A stretch of DNA of 64,000 bases from contig OZ007512.1 of the NCBI GenBank assembly GCA_963931865.1, forward strand, positions 12,408,756-12,472,755, read 5' to 3'. Source of the DNA: Axinella damicornis. Its lineage: Eukaryota; Porifera; Demospongiae; Axinellida; Axinellidae. Below the pieces are notes generated by a model, which was given only the letters and a program-made list of their open reading frames with translations, was not told the DNA's origin and searched no databases. Below, one piece after another: positions 35,277-49,000 of the stretch. The translations under genes and the position numbers were made by a program. The stretch's first letter is position 1. Each line of letters begins with the position of its first letter.

Positions 35277-38200
35277 TCAGTGGGTGACGGTGCTCAAAGC
35301 CACCAGTATAGCCTTGAAACCCGGTCTGGCCTGTGGTATAGAGAAGATGTTTGACTGTAATAATTTTACTGTAAAAGATTAGAGTCTGGTAGAAACGACA
35401 GCAGGCGCCTGGCAACGAGGCTAAGTCAGCACTACAATGACAGATTCGGCCACAATTACCTTCGCATCTTTCCAGCAGGAATTAATCAATTCTGTTAACT
35501 GTGGATCACATTCTTCAGGAATGGTTGGGTGCTGTGGAGTAATAAGAGACAGCGTCAATGTCATCAGATTCCAGACACACTGTAGCCTCGTTCCCAGGCG
35601 CCCGGGAACGAGGCTAGACACACTGGTAATGCACATTCAGTTATGGAAAATGGAGAGCCAGTTTAGTATCCATTATGCGAGGTCCATCCAAGGGTCAACA
35701 AAGCCAGTTTAGTGAATTGGGCATGCTCACATACTGAAGAACTAGACTGTGTTCATAGAACACTTACCCTAGGCCTGTGCACCATATCTCAGTCTAAGAT
35801 CCATACTGCATGCACATGCACTGACATGGACGCTCTTCGTTATGCCAACACGTGCCAGAGCCCATGTACGCCCGTATTTTTAGTTGCTGACCGTATTAAA
35901 ATGGCAGACCCTACTGTCGTTTAATAAGACAAAGCTGGAGATGCATAGAATAGAAGCGCTTTGGTCGCTATCAGGTACACAGACGCTGGTTTTATTTGGA
36001 TTGCAATGTTATTGTCCAGTTTAGCAATCGCTTACGCCTGTAGATCGCAATTTCAATTTTTTCACTGGACAAATGACAGACGACAGCACAGACAACAGAC
36101 AGACAAAACCGATTGCTTAACCCTGCTTCACGCATGCACACGCGGGTAATAAATACAAGCAAAACACTAGCACAAGCATACTTCCTGGATTCTGAGCTGT
36201 CATGCAGTGTGTGCGTGTGTAATTGTGTGTGTGTGTGTGTGGGGGGGGGGGGCTATAGAAGTTAGTACGTGCACTCCTCAGAGTGATTGCTCCTTCGGAA
36301 TACCCACCTTGCCGTCTGCAATCATTGTGGTGACCTTGTATGGAGGCACATCACTAAATGGTATTTGTTGAGTGGCTATCTCATACAGCAGTACTCCGTA
36401 GGAATAGACATCACAGGATTTGGAGACTTTCTCCATTCGTAGCATCTGAGGAATAGAAGGAACAACTCAGAATAAATGAAGACATACGATCTGAGTAACC
36501 AGGAGCGCATAATGAGGAAGCGAGCGGAAGGAAGGGAGGAGCGTGAAACAACCACGCAAAAGATTAAAAATTGAAAACTTTCCCACGGTAGTCCCGTTAC
36601 TATTTTTAGCTCGCACGTGAATTGTTGTTATTCTGTGATGCCACTGACTGACTACAGTGACGGGCCAAATCTCAATGGGAGAGAGAGAATATAGTGTTCG
36701 TAAGTGTTGCGGGATGTTTCCCAGCAGTCATGAACTCCAGAAAAGCAGAAGGGGCGGTTCTTTCCACTAGTCGAGACGCCCGCTTGACTGTGTGGAGCGG
36801 CTCGATCGACTGCATCGTCATACAGCACTTTGTCGAGGTCTGTCACTACCAGTATGTCATTCCCCTGCCTCGCTACCATTGGAGTCATGATACTGGCCTT
36901 TTCTCTGTCTTCTAGTAGTCGTCATCCTTGAAGTCTCCGTACACGTGCGAGCTAAAAATAGTAACGGGACTACCGTGGGAAAGTTTTCAATTTTTAATCT
37001 TTTGCGTGGTCGTTTCACGCTCCTCCCTTCCTTCCGCTCGCTACCTCATTATGCGCTCCTGGAGTAACCAGTTTGCAGTGCAGTACAGGGTTCGTTATAG
37101 TAGTCTTGGTCCCAGACCCAACCAACCCCAGCACGGTCTGGGAACGAGACTATGTAATGGTGGAGTGTGGGATAATGCATGAGCCGAAGGTGAGTGCATT
37201 ATGCAATTTGAGATCATCACTAGATCGTGCAAGCACACAGTAACCTTGTAAAGTACTGCCACCTGGTATCTAACCCACGTAGAGTTCTTACTGACCCGAA
37301 TCAGCCGTTGGTCTTCACCGGAAGTGTGGACTATCAAAAACAATGCACAGTAAGGTCAGGAGCACATGGCCTGCAGTAGGTACTTGCAAAGGAGCGTTGA
37401 ACTAGTATAGACATGTTGTGCTCCCTCACGCCTTACGGTCATACCTTATATGGAAGACCTTTCCGGTACTGCACAAACGCCAATTTGTCTTTCACACTTT
37501 TACGCAATGGCCGTATAAGGTAAAAGTTTGGGACGCGGGAATACCTACTACTTCCGGGCATGCCGAGTTCGACACTCCTTCGCCTCCTTCGGCGGCTCAT
37601 GTGCTCCTGTGTATACAATGAACCTGAATTGTCTGGTTCATTGAGGGTCACACGACTAACACTAAAATAAGTAACAAGAAATCATTCAGGAAATTTTGCG
37701 GTGTTCACAGCCACCTACCTCCGGAGCCATCCAGGCATAAGTACCGACAGCTGCAGTCTGGTGCGTGGTGTGTTGCAGACTGCGGGCGGATCCAAGATCA
37801 CAGATCTGAGAGGGAAATGTTTGATGTGATCTCAGGCAAGTTCTTACACAGAAACTACCGTACACTCCACATAGAATCACATGTAACAAGTAGCTTAGCT
37901 CGCTTCGCTTGCTCAGCTACTTCCCCCTCGTTCGCCTACGTGAGTAATCCGGTGCCGGACAGCTCTCTGTGCAGAGCAGCTGCTCCCCAACTGCGTCCAC
38001 TTTGACTGCTGCTCCCCGATTGTGTCCACTTTGACTGCTGCTCCCCGATTGTATCCACTTTGACTGCTGCTCCCCGATTGTGTCCACTTTGACTGCTGCT
38101 CACCGATTGTATCCACTTTGACTGCTCCCCAACTGCGTCCACTTTGACTGCTGCTCCCTGATTGTGTCCACTTTGACTGTTGCTCCCCGATTGTGTCCAC

Positions 38201-40042
38201 TTTGACTGCTGCTCCCCGATTGTGTCCGCTTTGACTGCTGCTCCCCAATTGCATCCACTTTGACTGCTGCTCCCCGATTGTGTCCACTTTGACAGCTGCT
38301 CCCAGATTGTGTCCATTTTGACTGCTGCTGCCTGATTGTGTCCGCTTGTAGCCCCAGCTGTCCTGAAAGATTCCAGCCCACACCCAACGTTCTCAAACAT
38401 TCTTCGCAGAGTTAGAGGTTCAGTAAATTGAAGTACGAGGGTTGCACGTCACTAGTCTAGTCCCGCCCCACAAACATCCCACTAATGTCACACACACCCA
38501 CACGTTTGATGGTGCAGTTTGTTGTTACCTTGGCTTCCAGTGTGGATGAGAGGACAACTGCAGGGAACAAGAGATATGACAAAACAATTCAGGATTAGTT
38601 TTGTGCTTCCTAGGGTTGGGTAAATTCTCTGCACAGTATATCGGCAATAGGTCTGTTGCACATTGCAGGTGGAAAGATTCAAGTTCCATACCATTGCTTG
38701 ACTTGAGATCTCGGTGGATGATGTTCCTGCTGTGGATGTACTGCATCCCTGGAGATTGAAAATGCAAAGTGAATACCAGGATCACAGTGTAGGTGGAATG
38801 GCTGGTATGGCCATTCGCTAGTTTGAATGTTACATGCAATGTAAATCGGTTGTGCTGATAAGCTCGTTAGGTGGAAGGGCACCAGATAAGAGCATGTAGC
38901 TCAGGCAAAAACTAGCTTCAGGAAAAATTAACTTGCAAATAATGTTGCCTTTCATATGACACTCAGCTTGAAGCTCCAAGCCAGTTATAGGTACGTATGT
39001 TGGGCAGTACCTGGTTGCTATGGTATCATGTCCAGGTCATGTGCATAGAGAAACTGACAACTTGTATATGATCAACTATCAACAGCCAGTAATGGAGCTA
39101 TGAATATGGGGGAGTGGCCCTAGTTATGAAATCTTGGGCACATCAGGTGGTGCACCAACAGCACAACATGAACACTGCAGCACTGATGATATACCTTCAG
39201 CCACTTGCATGGCCCACAGCACGCTCTGTTTCAGGGTGGGTCGCTGGTGCTTCCGATGTATATAGTCACAGATGGAACCGTTCTCCGCAAACTCTGAAGA
39301 TTAATGGCATGAAAACTAGGTCATTGCTGTGGATATCATGCATACATATGTCATCCATTCTAATCGTCAACTTCCGCTACTATACACTGCAGAAAAATAA
39401 TGTGGAATTGGAGTGAATTTTTCCCACTGCGAGTGTAGTGTGAGTCCGAACGAGGAGCCGAGAGGTTAAGATGCCAACTGTTCTGACTCCACATCTAGCT
39501 GCTCTAGCTCTGCAAGACCTGAAGGCATCATGTGCTCCCCATTCCCAGCTAGATCGACTATATGAGTGATACGTTTGTCAAACCTGTGATGATGAAGTGT
39601 CCCATGAATGCTTTTGGCCCAGTGGCTGTCCCGTAGTACTGGATGATGTTGGGGTGGTCCAGTAGACTGAGGATGCCAATCTGAAGTCAGAATAGGAGCA
39701 GGTGAGATACTAGCTCTTTCATGCAAACATGTTTGGGAGAATGAATGCGAGTTCCAACAGTTACTACGTTACAAGTTGTGAAATGCTCTATTCATGCTGA
39801 TCACAATTGTGCAAATCCCATTGCTAATAGTCGATACTGATACCATCGCCCAATATCTGATACAGATCAACTTGCCTCTCGTTTGAGTTGCTTCTCCATC
39901 ACCATCACCTTCTTGATGGCCACAATCTTCTTTGTGGATCTCCATCGTCCCTTCCATACCTCTCCAAATCCTCCGACCCCTATGCTGTCCATGAACTCCA
40001 GATCAGCTAGCTCAATCTCACACAGCTGTGGTTCCGTTTCAT
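35277..40042 (-). CDS. Gene C kinase domain B
   Basis: Nine exons ending [17 protein letters not shown] and a TGA. Motifs: [13 protein letters not shown], the ATP lysine in [27 protein letters not shown] in place of [27 protein letters not shown]. All catalytic residues are kept. The first exon ends in the same GC donor as the other kinases. One intron holds a MULE-like insertion (36499-37062) and another the expanded 29-bp minisatellite. It is closer to gene B kinase B than to its own kinase A, so the two-kinase layout predates the array duplication. Confidence 0.78.
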
Positions 40043-43000
40043 CTGCAATAGAGAGGGAATGGGGAAGGGATAGGAAGTTGCATCAACTGTATGCAGTTCA
40101 TGGGGGGGGGGGGGGGGGGGGGGGGGAGGGGGGAGGAGGGGGGAGGGGGTGAGGGGTGAGGGGGGAGGGGGAGGGGGGAGGAGGGGGGAGGGGGGAGGGG
40201 GAGGAGGGGGGAGGGGGGAGGGGGAGGAGGGGGGGAGCCATGCTCTTACTGAAGAGATGCTCAACATGGGGGCAAAGCATAAAATTGATTGAAAGATTGA
40301 TTGAGATTACCGGATGGGAACGCATTAAAGTGGAGTCATGGCATGCAATGTTCAAAGGACATGCAACACTCAAAGTTCAGTGATGGTGAAATAACCTCCA
40401 TGTTCACCTAAACACCTCCGGAGATTTTATCTACAAACTGTCTGAAGGAATGCAACTTTAATTTCAGGACTGATCAATAATGTTGTTACTATTGCGTAGT
40501 GCTGTATAGGAATGGTGTCCTTTGCTTTAAGGTGTTCTGCATTGATGGCATCAGAGGTATGTAACTGAGACCTTGGCCCTTGCTAGCTGTGCACTACCTT
40601 CCAATCACCCTGTTGTAGAAGATTGAGGCTTGGTCCTTGAGAGTTATAACACATCCAGTCAATAAACTCTAAGACTTAGTCATTACTGGCTGATCATGAC
40701 ATCCACAGACATACACACATACACAATTCACATTCACTCACTCAAAGCCTTCATGATGTCTTTGAAAACTGGCCTTGCCTGTGGTAGACAAAGACATCAG
40801 AAATCGATCAAAATCAAAGGTTTCACACTTCTGGATTAAACCAATTCCTACTCCACACTTGACTAACATCAACAAAAGCTGGTAGAGATAATTGCAAATT
40901 GCAGGACAATTGTGTGCTGATCAGTAGCTATATACACAGGCTTTCAATGTTTAGTACACTGTGTACATGCACAGACATTTGATTGTGACGGTCTACCTTT
41001 GGTTTCTGCCAGCAGCGATTCAACAAGTCTGCTATATACGGTTCACATGAGTCAGGAATGGTTGGGTGCTGTAGCAGGACGAGGAAGACATACTCGTAGT
41101 TCTACAATATTATGTACATCATTCAAGCTAACTGCAGTATGCAAGGACACAGTAACTCTTTCATCGGTATGCGGAAAGATCTGCTTGTCTTTACTAATTG
41201 CTGTTCATATGGAAATGAATCGTTCATGCAGCTAAAATTGATATGAGGTTTATGTGAACATGTACTGGTTAAGCGCATCAATCAAGTGAACGAGAGGCGA
41301 CTAAATACACAAGCTCCACATAGGATACACTGGAGAGGTAGGGGGAGCAGAGGAGGAGGGGGAGGGGAGGGGGAGGAGGGAGAAGAAAGAGGAGGAGGAG
41401 GAAGAAGAGGAGGAGGAGGAGGATGGAAGAGGAGGAGGAGGAGGAGGAGGGGGATGGAGGATAGCGACAGGGATGATAAATATGAACAAGCATTTGGGAA
41501 TGCCAACTTTACCTACCTCCTCTGCAGCAATCTTGGTGGGTAACTCGTAATTCTTCACATCGGAAAATGGCACTTCGTGTGAGATGATTTCCCACAGAAA
41601 AATGCCGTAAGAATAGACATCAGCAGCTTTTGAGACGGGTTCTCTTCGTATCATCTGAAATAAATAGAGCAGCTGACAAACATCCAACCAATCAACGAGG
41701 CAGGAAAAGGAAGACCCTCTAATTACCAGACAGAGTACTTATCTCAGCTGCATGAAGTCTAGTAGCAAACACGTACACAGATGTGGAAGTTGCTCTCCCA
41801 ACATTATAACAAGCTGAATAGTTTGGGCGATGTATGTTTGTCTCTTACCTCTGGGGCCATGCAAGCGAAAGTCCCGACGATCGTTGTTTGCTGAACGGTA
41901 TGCTCCAAGCTCCTAGCGGAACCAAGGTCACATATCTGAAACACGAACATTCACAACTTCAAAATTGCCTCACGGTGTGTCAGATAATAGTCAATACTGT
42001 TTGTTACCTTTGCTGTCAGCGTGGCAGTCAGGACAACTGTAGAGGGAAGGTGAATAGCAACTAACTGGTGCTGTCTTTCTCACTACCAACAGATATTTCA
42101 CTCCACGCAACAATACTGGTCCTTTGCAGGACCATGCATTTCATGGACTACACTTGCTTCAGCTGCTGTAGTGGGATAATTGTGGCTCCTATCCATATAC
42201 CGCCATATAGGACGGCAATGTAAAAGTGATTATACTTCACCGTCTTACGAGCAAGACTTTGAATACATCAGAGCATAAGTACAGCCAATAGACCCATTGA
42301 GCACGAATTGACTTGACCCAGTAGGCGTGTCCTGCCCTGACTCACATCGCTCTCACACATCACATCCCATCCATTAACTGCCCACTCACACCACAAACTT
42401 GTAGCATACGCACATTACCAGGGCCACTGGATGCACAACTGATGGTGGACGTGATCTAAGTACACAGAAGGAAGATGACGCCAAAGAGACACTCTCATTT
42501 CCTGGGTTTTGGTTCTTAATCTTCTGCACAGTCTCCACCTAGTTCTGCTCTTTGCACAACTGAATGTCCTCCCAGAATATTAGTATGTAGTGAAGACACA
42601 AGTTCCATACCATTGCTGGACTTGAGATCTCGGTGGATGACATCCTTGCCATGGATGTACTGCATCCCTGGAGATTGAAAATGCATAGTCAACACTTCGT
42701 CCTAATATCGGTGGTATGACTGGCAGTTGTTCAAATGTTACAGACACTCGAGCTCAAGTACTGGAGTCCATGGCCTTAGCTAAAATCTTGGGCACATCAG
42801 GTAGTGCACCTATAGCCTCGTCCCCAGGCCTCCGCCCAGATTTTATCTCGCAGAATCTGGGCGGAGGCCTGGGAACGAGGCAGGTGCACCAACAGCACAA
42901 CAAGAACACTGCAGCACTGATGATAGTGTACTGGTCAGTACCTTCAGCCACTTGCATGGCCCACAGCAAGCTCTGTTTCAGTGTGGGTCGCTGGTGCTTC

Positions 43001-46000
43001 TGATGTATATAATCACAGATGGAACCGTTCTCCGCAAACTCTGAAGAAAACAGCAGATTAATGGCATGAATGGTGGCCAGCTCAAATTTATCAGGAAACT
43101 GGGTCATTGCTGCAGAAAGTTATGCATAACAATTGTTGACCAATTTGAAAAAGATTATCTTCAGCAATGACACTAGGAGTAAACGTTCCAACTCAGGTAG
43201 CAGCACTAATAGTTGCATGCACGAAGCAGGGTCAAGCAATCGGTTTCATTTGTGGGCTTGTGTAAGATCACCCGGATCACAGAAATGCCGTCCCAAAAAA
43301 GAACAGTCAATTAATTAAGTTTGCACACTGGCGCGGCGTTTAAGTGCTTGCGTGTACGGCCAGCCACATGCACTGCTAAAAATGATTGCTTCGTTCTTTA
43401 CAGTCGCCTCCTGGTATCGACAACTCACTGTGCTGGGGAGTACAAACACATTCTGTATGACCGCCAGTACCCCAGTTAGCACTGCTGCACCGAATCAGGG
43501 AGTCTTTAATAGACTTGACCTAGTATAGTTAGCTAGGTACGGTACACACTACACACGTGGAGCGGTCTAGCCCCACAAGCCTGGGACTCTCGATCATAGG
43601 CCTGCCAAGTTCAGCGAGTCAGCGGAAGGTTGAGCAGGCAGAAATACTACACTGTTATGCCGTACATGATCGCTACTAACCTGTGGTTATTGTGCCAGTG
43701 CTGTGTCCCAGAGGCGTCGTCGGTCTATCCAGCAACCAATGATGACGGCAAGTCCAGGCCACCATAGATTATTTAAGCACGGAAAATGGATTGGCAACGC
43801 CCCATTACTAACGTTAGGGACGTCACGTCATATCCTCAATACGGCACGCCCACTGAGGCTTTGAGCGCGAGCGTAACGGCTGTGTGCGAATACTATCGAT
43901 TTGCAAAACAAAGTGGATTCATAGGTAAGAAGTCGTAGCTAGGTTGTCTTGTACACAACTCCGTCTGCGCTGCAAATAGCTAGGGATGAGTTATATGGTT
44001 TGGCATCATTAACTATTGCAGCTGACATTAAAATTGTTTTCGAAGTTTTATTTTGAGAAAGGCAATCACCTAGCTAAAAGATTATTTTCAGATGGGTGGT
44101 TAGGTAATGGTGCAGAGAGTGCAATAGAAGAATCCACATTAATACCGAATTGAAGAAGAGGGCAGTAACAGCAGAGAAGGTGAGATACCTGAGGGACAAA
44201 ATTGCTGCTTCAACAGCAAAACTCACTGTAGATGTGGATGACGAACTTCACAATGATCTAAAGCGGATGATGGGAGATAATGATGACCGAATCAGAAACC
44301 AGTACAGGGAAGGTGGCTTTCACCGCTTGTTTTGGGCCCAACAGATGGAAGCCATGTCGAAATTCCCTACTGGCATCCAATGCTCATACACTGGTGTCTT
44401 CATTTGAGAATGCTGTCTCCTGCAGCATATGATGCCTTAAGGGGTACCATTACACTTCCTTGCGGACGAACCCTCCAAGATTATACTCATTATATAAAAT
44501 CTGGCGTAGGGATTCAGCCCGAAGTGACCAAACAACTCATGCAAGAAGTCCAGATTGAAACTTCAAGATTGGCAGAAGTACGTTGCAGTCATCTTTGATG
44601 AGATGAAAATTAAGGAAGGGATCGTGTTCGACAAGCATGAGTGCAAAATCATCGGGTTTGTTGATTTGGGTACTGTGAACAATGCACTCCGCTCCTTTGA
44701 ACAATCAATTGATGGTCCCAGTGACACACCCCATGTTGCAAAGGACATGTTGGTATTCATGGTTCGAGGACTTTTTATCAAGCTTCATTTTCCTTATGCC
44801 CAGTACCTGACTCGCGGAGTAACAGCAGATCGTTTATTCCCCATTGCCTGGGAAGTTGTGAAGAACTTGGAACTTGCAGGCTTCTTATGCACTGCATTTA
44901 ATTCTATATACAGATTAATGGGAAACACATAAGCTGGGAGCATCTACGAAGGCTGTACAACGTTCTACAGATGTAGACATTCTACATCTGGTTTGACACT
45001 TCTACCAAAACTCACTCTTGAACACATCAACCTGAATTCCTACTCAAGGATGAGGGTAGATTTGGCAGCACAGTATGCATGCAATAATTATTACAGCTGG
45101 TCTGAGAGTACGATTTGACTTCCTAATTCCATGCAGGTACTCAGCAAATCTGTTGCTGATGCACTAAAATACTACAGTGAGCCAACACCACTGATTCATC
45201 AGATATTTTGACAGATTTTTTGATATGCTGAATACTCGACATCTTGAAGAAGGCATTAGGAAAAGAAAGCCTGATCTGGCACCCTATAGAACACCTGATG
45301 ATTCCTGACTTAAGGTATACAGGTATTGAAGTTCAATCCAATATTACTAGAGGCAAAAAATTTTCTGAGAAAAATTAAAAGGGATTTAGGGATGGCCTAT
45401 TGCATTCGCAATTATTCCACCTCTAAGAAACAAGGAGAAATGCCATTAACCAGGCTCAGTCCCATCCCATTTTTAAATTGTAGAATTTAGGGATGGGATG
45501 GGACTGAGCCTGGTTAATGGCATTTCTCCTTGTTTTTTAGCTTTTTTGAGATGTGGAATAATTCCGAATGCGATAGGCCATCACTAAATCCCTTTTAATT
45601 TTTCGCAGAAAATTTTTTGCCTCTAGTTTGTGCACTTTTTCGAACGCATGAAATGCATAACTTCTTAGTCATGGTACATGCAACGTCACCGTAAGGGTAC
45701 AGGGGTACTGGATGTATGCCCTGATGTCAGATTTTAAGGTGTTTTACTTATAATTGCCATGTTAGCCTCATACCTAGGCTTGAGACTACGAGGCTATTGT
45801 CAACAAAGCAAATCTGCGACAGTCTCTCTTGATGGACGTGGACCTTCTGCTGGGCACTAGCTGAGCAGGCTTTGATGCTTCATTCTGTTTCCAATTTATT
45901 AACCTCGCCCTGCCCATGCGGGGGAGGTTCTAGTACTCATCATGTGTGTCTGTCTGTCTGTCTGTCTATCTGTCTGTCTGTCTGTTACCGTTCTAGCAGG

Positions 46001-49000
46001 CGCTGCGGGTACTTGACGAGCGAGAACAAGGTATCAAAAGAAAGCGCTTGACGTAAGGAACAAAAATAACATAGCAATTTGGATAAAAATGTTTAGTTCG
46101 AGAGTTATGACAGTTTTTAGCTCACCGCGAAAACTTTACTTGGTGCTTGTGTCACAAAATCGACATCAGCGGGTCACTAGCGCTGTTACTAGACTACTGG
46201 TACGTGAAGCGTGGCGTCTAGCGACACCAGCGCTACCACAAACCAAGCGGCACAAAGTGACAAACTGATTAGCTAGCGGGCTATAGTCTGGTTCCCGATA
46301 CCAGACCCCGAACGCGCACCGGATGACACGTGATACTTGAACGTGCAGTGCAGTATGTGCAACAAAGACGGAGACCACTCGAAACAAAGACGAGACTAGA
46401 CCACTAGTGAACGAACCTACCTATCTCAGCTCATTGGCTAATAGAGCACCATGAACTCGGTGGCGACAACAAAGACGGAGACAGCTCGTGGGCCATGGCC
46501 GGTGACGTACCTGCTACACTGCTTCAGCTAACGCTAACCTGACTCACAGTTGCTGTGCATATGTGATGTGCACGAGTGTATGTTTAGTGTCATAATTTCT
46601 GTGCAGTCACATAATTGAGTCTGATGACCGTCATGTGAATGCAACTGCTCCGTGAATGTCCTGCACCTGCACTTCGCTCAGGCTCGCCCTCCAATGTCCT
46701 GCATTCCACTAGTAGATCTTATCAAGGGTACGCTTCGCTACATGAGGGCGAGGTTTGCACTTTAGTGCTTTTTCATTCCATGCATTTTTGATGTTGCTGC
46801 TGTGTTTGCCTTCGCATACGAGGGGGTGGGGCATTCACTCTTCATCAGATCAGAGAGCTCGATGGCAGTCGTGCAGGTCATGTGCTTGCAATGGCTCCAA
46901 GTTCAAAGCTGGACACAGTTCTCAGCTTCAGGTCAGTACTGGTACACGTACGTTCTGCACTGCAGTTATGTCATGAAAAGGAAGCCACGCCTCGATCCAT
47001 GACGGCATAGTTACGATAGATCTGGACAAGAACAGGTTGGTAGAATTTCCTCGTAGCGGTAGGAGCCACCGGATGACGGATTCACAGGGATTCTGTTAGT
47101 GTACCAAACACAGCCATCACAAGCACAAAAAATGTGCTTCCATTTTGGATTGCGCATGCGCAATTGGCGAACGCATGACCTCATTGCCGTCATGCTAGAA
47201 TTTCATAGGATCGTAGCTAGCCAAAACTGCTGGTCTTGCCAGTTTGCAGACTAAAGTAGTCATGGCGAGTACTACGGCGATAGTGGTATTGTCCTGTGTG
47301 TAAATTAGCTCAAGGAGTGGTTTAGCTATCATTGGGCAAAGTTTTGTATGAGAAAGAAGAAAGAAGAAGAAAGAAGATGACGAAATCGGTCTTTTCTCCA
47401 CGACTTGTTCATCGACTCCCGCGTACTCTAAGGTATGTTTGTGAGTGTTTTTGTGAACTGCTAGGCAGTATCATTCTAGCTGTCTGCATGCTTGGTTTGT
47501 AGCTTCTTTGACCGTTATCCTGCTAGTGCATCAGTATGGTAAATTCGAAATTTCCTTGGCCATCCCTAAATAGAGAGAACGCTACCGCGTTCTCTGATAC
47601 TCATTTTATTGTTTGTAATTGCATACAGTGGCTTGAAACAGATTTCTTGAATTATCTGGATGAGTGGGATACCAGTGTGCACAGCTGTTCAGAATTCACA
47701 CCTGCTGAGATGAAGAAAATGGGACTGAGTGATGAAACTCTTGCTGGGTTGAAAGTTACAGGTATGACCAATAAAATACCCATTTCGTCTAATCCCATTT
47801 CGTCTAATCCCATTTCGTCTAACAAAAGGTGCAGGTGTCCCATTTCGTCTCTTTTTTTTTCCTTCAAATAATGGTACACCTCTTTGATTATCATGCCTAT
47901 AATTTAAAAGTCCTTTGACTGGTCGTTTTCCAACCAGAGCGTGTTTTTCGACTACTTCAAGACGACATGGCTCGATGGCATGTTCCCTAGCTGCTTGCAT
48001 GTGGAACGTGTATGCCTGGAAGGTCCACGCACCAACAACCACGCAGAAGGATGGCATTCGAAAGTGCAGAAACTGGCAGGAAAAGCTCATCCAAACATTT
48101 ACGAAGCAGTCACTTTGTTCCAGTCCGAGCAAGCCGCCACTGAAGTCAGCATCATGCAGTTGGCAGCAGGAGGACTGCCAGTACGCAGGAGGAGGAAGTA
48201 TAGAATCTATGAGAAGAGACTAATGACTATTCGGGAGAAGTATGAAGCAGGAGACTACAGCCTGAGAGAACTAGTCAAGGCTTGCAGTCATTGGGTGTTT
48301 GTTACTTCTGTCATGTTGTTATAGTCTTAGTCTGTCATGTAGTTACAAAAAATAGTTTTAGACGAAATGGGACACTTGCACACTTTGTTAGACAAAATGG
48401 GATTAGATGAAATGGGATTAGACGAAATGGCATGACACCAAGTTGCTATAGCATCAAGTCTTTACCCTGAATTGTTTATATCCTATCATGCAGTGATGTC
48501 ATTTGTTGAAATGGCAAGATTTATATATAGGTTAGACACTGAGACCAAGGGATCTACGCGATTTAGAAACCCGAGGGCCCTGGGCTGTAGCGTCCCGAGC
48601 GCAGCGAGGGCGCTACTAAGGGCCCGAGGGTTTCTAAATCGCGTATATCCCATTGGTCTCAGTGTCTAACCGATTTAGAGTATAGCAACGGTAACTACGC
48701 TAGCGCTTCAGTTGTCAACAAAATAACCTACGAGTCGGAGGTCCTTTTCGACGAAATAACAGACTGGCTACGAGTACGACAAGGCCGCTGACATACGAGG
48801 CGCTCGAGTGACTTGCGCGCACGATCGAGCAGTCACATGGCTCCGCCCCTCAACTTGGCTCCACCCCACCAGTGACCGCCGGCTTATATAGCTCCTCCTT
48901 CGAGTGCTCATGGTTTGATGTAGCCGTTGTACTTCCAACATAAACGTGTACACAGAGACCGAGTACACAGCTAGATATAAAGGTTTCACTATGGGATTTA

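Noticed and set aside
37913..38400. Repeat protein with [11 protein letters not shown] units
   Set aside because: It is the 29-bp minisatellite, open in three frames because of its period, and lies between two kinase exons.
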